The notes under the pieces are model-generated. The model was not told the origin of the DNA. It ran no database searches and saw nothing but the letters and a program-made list of their open reading frames with translations. Positions 1 to 6,064 of a stretch of DNA of 7,059 nt are shown here, piece after piece. The translations under genes were made by a program, and so were the position numbers. The stretch is from CAZHOV01 sp964534315. GTDB taxonomy: Bacteria > Bacteroidota > Bacteroidia > Chitinophagales > Saprospiraceae. Location: positions 1-7,059 of the forward strand of contig CAZHOV010000227.1 in the NCBI GenBank assembly GCA_964534315.1, in the 5' to 3' direction. The number at the start of each line of letters is the position of its first letter. The stretch's first letter is position 1.

Positions 1-32
1 TTACAGTAAAGAACTGTTTGCCTTTACTGTAA
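1..32. repeat. Perfect inverted repeat at the left edge
   Basis: TTACAGTAAAG (1-11) is exactly mirrored by CTTTACTGTAA (22-32) around a 10-base loop, giving an 11-bp stem. No T-run follows on the + strand, so a rightward intrinsic terminator is not convincing. The stem could continue left of the window and terminate a leftward or upstream gene, or it could be a regulatory palindrome for the gene starting at 134. The role is undetermined. The bases from 33 to 133 are A/T-rich with no gene and no clear promoter match. Confidence 0.6.
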
Positions 33-133
33 TAATAAAGACTAAGTCCTTCATTATATGCAGGAATTTTCATTTAAACCTAAAAAAATTATTCTACTAA
101 TTTTTTTGCCTTACTACTTACAAATTAAGCATC

Positions 134-670
134 ATGGAAGAAAAAAGTACGCTATTGGGTGTTGGTTCCCGGGTCAGGCATCCTGCATTTGGGAATGGCG
201 TTGTTATCAAATTGAATTTGGTAGCTTATGAAATTTGCTTTATGCAGCATGGTATAAAGAATGTGGGTAAGGAATATGATCAATTGGAGATCATAGAGGC
301 GATACCGGCTGATGATCCGGTTTCATTTACGGAAGCAGAGCGATCATTAAGCCGTATTTTGAAGACTTGGATGGGCATTTCTGAAACGATTGAATTAGGA
401 GACCGCTGGTCGGGAGGAGTGCTGGTTATGAAACCTGGAGATGAAGACTTAAAGTCCAAGGAAATTCCTATTGAAACTTTTTTCCATAAAATCGTTATGG
501 TTAGGGATCGGCTGCGGGTGATGGAACAACGGATTAATAGTTCCAAGAATTTAAGTGATGAAGAAAAAGTAAATCTTCAACAGTATCTCACACGGATCTA
601 TGGCAGTCTTACTACTTTTAATGTATTGTTCAAACATAAAAAAGACCATTTCAAAGGATCGAAATCCTAA
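134..670 (+). CDS. Conserved hypothetical protein with UvrD-tail-like (Tudor-like) N-terminus
   Basis: This 178-residue protein has no signal peptide or membrane segment and is probably cytoplasmic. Residues 10-54 (GVGSRVRHPAFGNGVV and following, ending in YDQLEIIE) resemble the small beta-barrel module at the C-terminus of UvrD/PcrA helicases, whose signature is G-x-R-V-R-H-P-x-F-G-x-G-x-V. That module is associated with nucleic-acid or RNA-polymerase contacts. No helicase motif is present, so only the module is shared. Residues 108-167 (KEIPIETFFHKIVMVRDRLR, then a basic helix and QQYLTRIYGSLTTFN) form a second, mainly helical part that I recall as strongly conserved in Bacteroidota proteins of unknown function. 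The ATG at 134 follows an A/T-rich leader without a Shine-Dalgarno sequence, as is usual in this phylum. The gene is first in a tight rightward cluster, 43 bases before the lipoprotein gene. The biochemical function is unknown; a nucleic-acid-binding role is an inference from the N-terminal motif only. Confidence 0.85.
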   Translation: MEEKSTLLGVGSRVRHPAFGNGVVIKLNLVAYEICFMQHGIKNVGKEYDQLEIIEAIPADDPVSFTEAERSLSRILKTWMGISETIELGDRWSGGVLVMKPGDEDLKSKEIPIETFFHKIVMVRDRLRVMEQRINSSKNLSDEEKVNLQQYLTRIYGSLTTFNVLFKHKKDHFKGSKS

Positions 671-713
671 TAATTGTTCTTTTATCTTACACTTTTAATC
701 GCAAAAAAAATTT

Positions 714-2054
714 ATGTTTATCAACTTTTGCAACAAGCGCTTCCTCCTATTTTTGTTACTTTTTGGGATTATTGCGTTTTTCAATAGCTGCATTACTTTT
801 CAAAATCCTTATAACAGTGTTGCTCCTGGTGTATGGCGGGGTACCTTAAAGATTGCAGATAAAGCAACCATCGAAAATCAAAAGGGAGAACCGTTGCCGG
901 AGCTGATGGATATTACCTTTGAGGAAGTAACAGAGGGCGAATTGCCTTTCAACTTTGAAGTCATTTATACCAACGATACTTCATTTTACATTGAACTAAT
1001 CAATGGAGAGGAACGGATTAAGTGTGAGCATATTACTATCGGAAGAGACCGGGCTACCGCAAAAGATACCATTGTGATTGATTTTCCCGTTTTTGACACT
1101 TATCTAAAGGCAGTTTTCGAAGAAAAAGTCATGGAAGGAGAATGGGTGGTCAATTATAAAGAAAATTATAGCATTCCCTTTATTGCACGGCAAGGAAAAG
1201 ACCACCGGTTTACGGAGTTGAAGAAAGACCCGATCATTGATGTTAGTGGAAGATGGGAAGCGACCTTTGGTATTGATGGTGAAGCGCCCTACCCTGCTGT
1301 TGGTGAGTTCAAGCAAAAGTGCAATGAACTGCGGGGTACATTTATGACGGAAACCGGGGACTATCGTTTTCTTGAGGGTACAGTTCAGGAAAATAAGTTA
1401 TACTTATCTTGCTTCGACGGTGCCCATGCGTTTATGTTTGAAGGGAAAATTCTACCTGATAGTTCCATTATTGGTTCTTTCCGATCGGGAAGTCACTATA
1501 AGACGCTTTGGAAAGCTACCAGAAATGAAAATGCCCGACTTGCAAACCCTGATAGTTTGACCAATCTGACTGGTCAACAATTCGAGTTTTCTTTTCCCAA
1601 TGCTGAAGGGGAAATGGTTTCATTAGATGATCCGGCTTATAGTGGAAAAGCGAAATTGATTATGCTACTTGGCACCTGGTGTCCCAACTGCAGCGATGCT
1701 TCCAAATTCGTGGTCGACTATTTGGAAAATAACCCTTCAGATGAACTGGCCGTCATTGGATTAGCCTTTGAAAGATATAGTGATAAGGAAAAGGCTCTTG
1801 ACAGATTAAAGACCTACAGGACCCAGATGAATATTCCTTATGAAGTATTATTAGCAGGGAGTTACAATAAAAAAGAAGCATTGAAATCGCTACCGATGTT
1901 GAACGAGATCATTTCTTACCCAACCATGATCTTTTTGGACAAAAATAACCAGGTGAAACGCATACATACGGGCTTTAGCGGCCCCGCCACCAGCCAATTT
2001 GAACCATTTAAAACCGACTTTACAGCATTTATGGCACGTTTATTGGCAGGATAA
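714..2054 (+). CDS. TlpA/ResA-like thioredoxin-fold lipoprotein
   Basis: This 446-residue envelope protein probably acts as a thiol-disulfide oxidoreductase. Residues 8-22 are a hydrophobic signal sequence after basic residues K8 and R9, ending in a relaxed lipobox FNSC with C26 as the presumed lipidated cysteine. No acidic surface-export signal follows C26, so a periplasm-facing anchor is likely. Residues 35-270 are rich in predicted beta strands and contain two similar W-R/W-E segments (WRGTL at 41, WEATF at 181), which suggests a duplicated beta module of unknown function. Residues 285-446 form an AhpC/TSA-Redoxin type domain: the active site WCPNC is at 322-326 (redox cysteines C323 and C326) and the expected cis-proline segment SYPTMIFLDK has P403. 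The conserved tail IHTGFSGPATSQFE is at 417-430. From family knowledge, TlpA/ResA proteins reduce disulfides in exported proteins, for example during cytochrome c maturation. No cytochrome genes are nearby, so the substrate is unknown. The gene lies between two probable operon partners, 34 bases before the TIR-like/SDR gene. Confidence 0.9.
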   Translation: MFINFCNKRFLLFLLLFGIIAFFNSCITFQNPYNSVAPGVWRGTLKIADKATIENQKGEPLPELMDITFEEVTEGELPFNFEVIYTNDTSFYIELINGEERIKCEHITIGRDRATAKDTIVIDFPVFDTYLKAVFEEKVMEGEWVVNYKENYSIPFIARQGKDHRFTELKKDPIIDVSGRWEATFGIDGEAPYPAVGEFKQKCNELRGTFMTETGDYRFLEGTVQENKLYLSCFDGAHAFMFEGKILPDSSIIGSFRSGSHYKTLWKATRNENARLANPDSLTNLTGQQFEFSFPNAEGEMVSLDDPAYSGKAKLIMLLGTWCPNCSDASKFVVDYLENNPSDELAVIGLAFERYSDKEKALDRLKTYRTQMNIPYEVLLAGSYNKKEALKSLPMLNEIISYPTMIFLDKNNQVKRIHTGFSGPATSQFEPFKTDFTAFMARLLAG

Positions 2055-2088
2055 CGTTGAAATTATATAAAAAACAATTCTATAACAT

Positions 2089-4737
2089 ATGGCTAACCAG
2101 AAATTTACTCTTGCTTATTGCAATGAAAACCAACATCAAGCCGAAGAGATCCAATACCGATTATCCAAAGCCGGAATCTCCTTTGAATTATTAACGTGTG
2201 AGGCACCAGAAGTTAATTCGGACTTCAACTACCAATTATCGGGTTCTGACAACCACATACTTCTTTTAGTCAGCGATAACTTTCTAAAGTCTCCTTCCTG
2301 TCTGTACAATACCCATTCTACCCTTCAAAACCTTATTCGCAATGGCCGGTTGACGCCCATCATCATTGACGGTGTTCATCGCGATGAGAATGGTGATCTT
2401 CAAACAGAACCCACTCAGTTTGACCGGGTAAGCCATGTCATCCACTACATGAACCACTGGCAAGACCAATATCTGGAAATGCGAAAGAAAAAGCGCGAAG
2501 TAGAGCCTGAAGAAGAAGAACACTTCAATGAAAAACTAAAAATTATCCGGGGAATTTCTTCCGAAATCGGCGAATTGCTTCGCTTTTTAAGAAATGCCGA
2601 ACACTTTACTTTTGAGCAAATTTCGGCCAACCACTTTGAGCTTTTCTTTCAAAAATTTGGTCTCAATCACTTACATGCAGCCTTTGTGGAAGCAGATGTC
2701 AAAGCCTTTTCCGAGGTCGAAGCCGGAAATGGAGAAAACCTTCAGGACACCTCTACTCCCCCAAGCGATGAGGTGGAAGAATTATTCGAAGAGGAACAAG
2801 AAGAGGTAGAGGTTCCAATAGCCGATATTCCGGGAATGGACCTGCTCAGCGAGAAAATTGAAGAGGAAAATTCTGAAGAACCTTACATGGAAGAACCCGA
2901 AAATCAAGAGCCGCAAACTGAAATTCCACAGCCTTCTTCTGAAGAAGACCAAGGAGAGGTTGGTACAGATGAGTTGGAAAATATCGAAGAAGAAACGGAA
3001 ACGGAAGAAGAACAGGAGGAACAACTGGAAGACCTTTATAAAGATGCCATCGACGAAGACCTTTCTTCAGAAAATGTCATTGATAGTATTGAAAATCTCG
3101 AAACAGATCTCTCCGAAGAATTTACGGAAGACCAGGAGGAAGAGGATGAGGAATATGAGGATGAAGATGACGAGGAAGAGGATGAGGAGGACGACGACCA
3201 TAAAACCTACAGCCCACAGTCCCTTTCTCCGGAGTTGGAACGTATTGCACAATCCGCTACTTTCCTTGCTCACGCTAATGAGGTAGATCAGGGGTTAAAT
3301 CTTATGAAAACGCTGGTCAAGACAAATCCCGATAACCCTGTAGTCAAATATAAATATGCTTCTTATTTGATTGATTTTGCCAAAGATCATGATAGTGCCA
3401 AAAGCGTATTGGAAGAAATCCTGGAAGAGGACGACCGTTTTTATGAAGCCTATTTACGATTAGCAGAATTAGCAGAGGGAGAAGAAGACTTTTTATTAGC
3501 CAAAAATTACTATGAAAAAGTCAGGAGTTTACATCCTAATTTAGACGATATCGATTATAAACTCGGGCTTTTAATTCAAACTCACTTCCCAGATCAGCAG
3601 GAGGCTACGCTAAAATATTTCAAACAAGCGGTTAAGAAAGATAAAACCAATGTGGATGCCCTTTATCGGTATGCCTTATTATTGAGCGAAATACCTGATA
3701 AAAAGCGAAAGGCGATCAAATTTTTCCGAAAAACGCTTAAACAAAATCCTGAGCACCCTTTTGCCAATTATGATCTGGCATTGCTTTACCATCAAGAACA
3801 AGAATGGGAAGAAGCTGCAAAGTATTACGAGAAAGCCTGTGAAATCAATCCGGAATTAAAAACCGATCAAAACGATCAGGCTTTTGGCCTGGTACCCGAT
3901 GAGCCGGAAGTTGAAGAACACCAGGAAATAGAAAGTTCTACAACTGCTTCTATGCCGGTAGCAACCCGCCCCGAACAAGTGATTTGTATCACCGGGGCCA
4001 CCTCAGGTATTGGCAGAGCTACTGCAGAATTATTTGCCAAACATGGGTATAAAGTTATCCTCACCGGCAGAAGAAACGAACGGCTGGAAGAACTTAAAGC
4101 TGATTTTACTGAAAAATACCATGCCGAAGTGGAGATTCTTCCTTTTGATGTCCGTAATATGGAAGAGGCAAAAACGGCGCTTGAAAATTTACCACAAGCT
4201 TTTCAAAATATTGATATCCTCATCAATAACGCTGGTTTAGCCCGAGGCCTTGCCCCTATCCATGAAGGTGATATCGAACACTGGGATACCATGATCGATA
4301 CCAATATCAAGGGATTGTTGTACATGACCCGATTGGTTTCTCCTGGTATGGTTGAGCGCCAAAACGGTCATATTATCAATGTCTGTTCTATAGCAGGGAA
4401 AGAAGTGTACCCACAGGGCAATGTCTATTGCGCCACCAAGCATGCCGTAGATGCCCTTACCAAGTCTATGCGGATGGATCTGCACCAACATAATGTCCGA
4501 GTCAGTCAAGTAAGCCCGGGCCATGTTGAAGAAACAGAATTTGCACTGGTCCGCTTTAATGGAGATGAAGAAAAGGCCAACATTTACGAAGATTTTAAAC
4601 CCGTCACTTCTGCTGATGTAGCTGAAGCCATCCTGTTTCTGGTGACACGACCTGCCCATGTTAATATACAGGATATCGTCATGACGGGTACGCAACAGGC
4701 AAGTGCGACAATGATTGATAAGAGCGGTAGAGGATAA
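2089..4737 (+). CDS. TIR-like / acidic linker / TPR / short-chain dehydrogenase fusion protein
   Basis: This 882-residue soluble multidomain protein has four parts. (1) Residues 6-125 are TIR-like: strand FTLAYC, then the box HILLLVSDNFLKSPSC (56-71) matching the TIR pattern S-x-x-Y/F-x-x-S-x-x-C. Asn74 stands where the NADase Glu is usually found. (2) A helical extension (146-200) is followed by a Glu/Asp-rich linker (about 207-372); 22 of the 24 residues at 347-370 are acidic. (3) About six TPRs (383-590) have typical endings such as AAKYYEKACEINPE. (4) A full classical SDR domain (629-875) carries the cofactor motif TGATSGIG (635-642), Arg661-Arg662 after strand 2 (favouring NADP), NNAG (713-716), and a catalytic set of Asn739, Ser767, Tyr780 and Lys784 in YCATK. 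The SDR resembles the YdfG-like group of serine/hydroxy-acid dehydrogenases, but its substrate cannot be read. The ATG at 2089 follows the lipoprotein stop by 34 bases. An in-frame ATG at 3952 could yield a free 261-residue SDR. The domain calls for TPR and SDR are firm; the TIR call is moderately so. Confidence 0.9.
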   Translation: MANQKFTLAYCNENQHQAEEIQYRLSKAGISFELLTCEAPEVNSDFNYQLSGSDNHILLLVSDNFLKSPSCLYNTHSTLQNLIRNGRLTPIIIDGVHRDENGDLQTEPTQFDRVSHVIHYMNHWQDQYLEMRKKKREVEPEEEEHFNEKLKIIRGISSEIGELLRFLRNAEHFTFEQISANHFELFFQKFGLNHLHAAFVEADVKAFSEVEAGNGENLQDTSTPPSDEVEELFEEEQEEVEVPIADIPGMDLLSEKIEEENSEEPYMEEPENQEPQTEIPQPSSEEDQGEVGTDELENIEEETETEEEQEEQLEDLYKDAIDEDLSSENVIDSIENLETDLSEEFTEDQEEEDEEYEDEDDEEEDEEDDDHKTYSPQSLSPELERIAQSATFLAHANEVDQGLNLMKTLVKTNPDNPVVKYKYASYLIDFAKDHDSAKSVLEEILEEDDRFYEAYLRLAELAEGEEDFLLAKNYYEKVRSLHPNLDDIDYKLGLLIQTHFPDQQEATLKYFKQAVKKDKTNVDALYRYALLLSEIPDKKRKAIKFFRKTLKQNPEHPFANYDLALLYHQEQEWEEAAKYYEKACEINPELKTDQNDQAFGLVPDEPEVEEHQEIESSTTASMPVATRPEQVICITGATSGIGRATAELFAKHGYKVILTGRRNERLEELKADFTEKYHAEVEILPFDVRNMEEAKTALENLPQAFQNIDILINNAGLARGLAPIHEGDIEHWDTMIDTNIKGLLYMTRLVSPGMVERQNGHIINVCSIAGKEVYPQGNVYCATKHAVDALTKSMRMDLHQHNVRVSQVSPGHVEETEFALVRFNGDEEKANIYEDFKPVTSADVAEAILFLVTRPAHVNIQDIVMTGTQQASATMIDKSGRG

Positions 4738-4777
4738 ACTAAAAAGGGTGTTGGCGGTTGCCAACACCCTTTTTAGT
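4738..4777. terminator. Bidirectional intrinsic terminator between convergent genes
   Basis: A perfect 18-bp stem (4738-4755 paired with 4760-4777) encloses the loop GGTT (4756-4759). Its core is AAAAAGGGTGTTGGC against GCCAACACCCTTTTT. It begins at the base after the TAA of the fusion gene and ends 16 bases before the stop of the thioesterase gene. Each strand ends its GC-rich core with a run of five T, and the + strand continues with another TTTT at 4777-4780, so it can stop transcription from both sides. Confidence 0.93.
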
Positions 4778-4793
4778 TTTCCTCTGTTAGTAA

Positions 4794-5336
4794 TTATTTT
4801 GAAACATCCGCTTTTTCCGTAAAATACGAGCGGATCTCTCCAGCCTCTTCCGGTTTCATTCTGCCGCTTAAGATCAGTCTAAATTGTCTTCGACGGAGAG
4901 CTCCGTCGTATTGTTTTTGTTCTTCCTGGCTTAGCGGCAATAGTTGAGGAATCTTGATCGGCTTTTCGGTTTCGTCATCCAGGGCAACGAAGGTAAAGTA
5001 GGCATCATTACACCTGCGGTTATTTCCGCCTTTAATATCTGCTGCAAAGACTTCTACATACACCTCCAACGACGTATTAAACGCTCTTGTCACATACGCT
5101 TTCAAGGTGACCACATCTCCCAGATGAATAGGCTTTTGAAAAGAAACATGATCCACAGAGGCAGTCACGACATGGGCTTCGCAGTGCTTGCCGGCACAAA
5201 TGGCCGCCACTTCGTCCATCCAGTGCATGAGATTACCTCCCATTAAGTTATGTAACGGATTCGTATCGTTGGGTTGAACCAATTGCGTCATATTCGTTCT
5301 CGATTCAACTACTTTTTTGGGTTTTAATGTACGCAT
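4794..5336 (-). CDS. Acyl-CoA thioesterase, hotdog fold (YciA/BACH-like)
   Basis: This 180-residue cytoplasmic enzyme is predicted to hydrolyse acyl-CoA thioesters to the free acid and CoA. The hotdog signature is clear: PNDTNPLHNLMGGNLMHWMD (22-41), with Asn26 and Asp41 at the usual catalytic positions and Gly33-Gly34 at the start of the central helix. It is followed by VDHVSFQKPIHLGDVVTLKA (61-80), the conserved strand of the acyl-CoA hydrolase family. Cytosolic members of this family form hexamers and prefer medium- to long-chain acyl-CoAs, but chain specificity cannot be read here. The C-terminal 50 residues are a charged helical extension. The first Met is preferred over Met16 because the family usually has the KPKxVxES segment before TMTxLV. 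The gene faces the fusion gene and shares its terminator. Its upstream side is occupied by the octamer repeat tract starting within about 15 bases of the ATG, so its promoter lies in or beside that tract. It is probably its own transcription unit. Confidence 0.92.
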   Translation of the reverse strand: MRTLKPKKVVESRTNMTQLVQPNDTNPLHNLMGGNLMHWMDEVAAICAGKHCEAHVVTASVDHVSFQKPIHLGDVVTLKAYVTRAFNTSLEVYVEVFAADIKGGNNRRCNDAYFTFVALDDETEKPIKIPQLLPLSQEEQKQYDGALRRRQFRLILSGRMKPEEAGEIRSYFTEKADVSK

Positions 5337-5348
5337 AATGATGTATTA

Positions 5349-5581
5349 AGGGTTTAAAGGGGGTTCAAGAGGGTATCAGGGTATCAGGGTATCAGGGTAT
5401 CAGGGTTTCAGGGTATCAGGGTTTCAGGGTATCAGGGTTTCAGGGTTTCAGGGTTTCAGGGTATCAGGGTTTCAGGGTAACAAGGTTTCAGGGTAACAAG
5501 GAGGTTCAAGGGGACAAGGGTTCAGGGTAACAAGGAGGTTCAAGGGGACAAGGGTTCAAGGGGAAATCAAGGGATAGTTCA
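5349..5581. repeat. 8-bp tandem repeat tract, consensus GGGTWTCA
   Basis: The core from 5371 to 5474 is 13 uninterrupted units of exactly 8 bases, eight GGGTATCA-type or GGGTTTCA-type variants differing only at the fifth base (A or T). Before it (5349-5370) and after it (5475-5581) the same word recurs in degenerate forms such as GGGTAACA, AGGTTTCA, AGGGTTCA and AGGGGACA, with some units lengthened to 10-12 bases. The unit length is not a multiple of three and no gene crosses it. Together with its margins it fills almost all of the 267 bases between the thioesterase start and the stop of the next gene. It is purely G-rich on the + strand. The function is unknown. Confidence 0.95.
5491..5558. 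repeat. Perfect 34-bp tandem duplication within the octamer tract
   Basis: Positions 5491-5524 and 5525-5558 are identical over 34 bases. Each copy is built of four sub-words: GGGTAACA, AGGAGGTTCA, AGGGGACA and AGGGTTCA. The four bases TTCA before copy one also match the end of copy one, so the period-34 identity spans 5487-5558. The exact identity of degenerate words indicates a recent duplication inside an older, diverged repeat. Confidence 0.95.
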
Positions 5582-5603
5582 TTATTTTTCATTTCATTAT
5601 TAA

Positions 5604-6008
5604 TCACTTTATCATAACCCCTTCCCTTTCCAGAATAGGTACTTTGGTGAAGTTGAGTTCATCAATACTACCTTTAACAAAAACGTACTTTTTATCATAC
5701 ATATGGCCTTCGAGCACAAAGCTAACCCAATATTCATTAGTAAACGAAAAAAGTTTGGTTTGAATAGGTTCTACCAAAACGCCGGTTTGTGGGTTAATTA
5801 CTTCAAAGTAATGCCTTAGAATGCTGGTTTTACGGCGCTCACCTTCTATTTCTCCGTATCCTTTAGAATTAACTAATACATTTTTGATCGGTTTTTCTTT
5901 AAGGTTGATCAGGTAGCAATTCCACAAATTATCGTCTTTTGAAGCTTGTGCCGGAGCAATAGCGATGACAACATCTTCTACTTTTAAATCAGGAATATCC
6001 TTCTTCAT
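5604..6008 (-). CDS. Conserved protein of unknown function downstream of lipB
   Basis: This 134-residue, probably cytoplasmic protein has no signal peptide, membrane segment or catalytic motif that I can name. Visible landmarks are the start MKKDIPDLKVEDVVIAIAP, the segment NCYLINLKEKPIKNVLVNSK (30-49) followed by GYGE, KTSILRHYFE (60-69), NEYWVSFVLEG (90-100) and YDKKYVFVKGSI (104-115). The regular alternation of hydrophobic residues suggests a mostly beta fold. From memory, closely similar small proteins occur widely in Bacteroidota, sometimes mislabelled as a phenylalanyl-tRNA synthetase subunit; nothing in this sequence supports a synthetase. It starts 56 bases after the lipB stop on the same strand with no terminator between, so it is probably co-transcribed with lipB. 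This does not by itself prove a role in lipoate metabolism. There is no hairpin terminator after its TGA; the repeat tract follows. Confidence 0.85.
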   Translation of the reverse strand: MKKDIPDLKVEDVVIAIAPAQASKDDNLWNCYLINLKEKPIKNVLVNSKGYGEIEGERRKTSILRHYFEVINPQTGVLVEPIQTKLFSFTNEYWVSFVLEGHMYDKKYVFVKGSIDELNFTKVPILEREGVMIK

Positions 6009-6064
6009 AAATTAACTTACAAGGTTTGTTCGGTTATTAAAGTACACCCTGGCTTGAGGTCATC

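Noticed and set aside
1..54. Leftward ORF of 17 residues from ATG at 54 to TAA at position 1
   Set aside because: Very short, no recognisable content, and its end coincides with the inverted repeat; likely chance.
2858..3286. Lys/Arg-rich + strand ORF of 142 codons
   Set aside because: It is the shifted-frame reading of the GAR-rich acidic linker of the fusion gene; its basic composition is a by-product of that codon use.
3890..3960. Assembly misjoin or frameshift producing the TPR/SDR fusion
   Set aside because: The frame is continuous through a plausible Glu/Ser-rich linker with no composition break, so a true fusion is preferred; read mapping would settle it.
4237..4767. Leftward ORF of 176 codons opposite the SDR domain
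   Set aside because: It is antisense to the best-conserved part of the SDR, runs through the bidirectional terminator and shows no recognisable domain.
5337..5370. Bacteroidota-type promoter (TTG plus TAnnTTTG) for the thioesterase gene on the minus strand
   Set aside because: A TTG and a TAATACAT lie about 17 bases apart, but the second element matches the consensus poorly, so no promoter is called.
5349..5581. CRISPR array
   Set aside because: Units are 8 bases, directly abutting, with no unique spacers and no cas genes nearby; it is a short tandem repeat.
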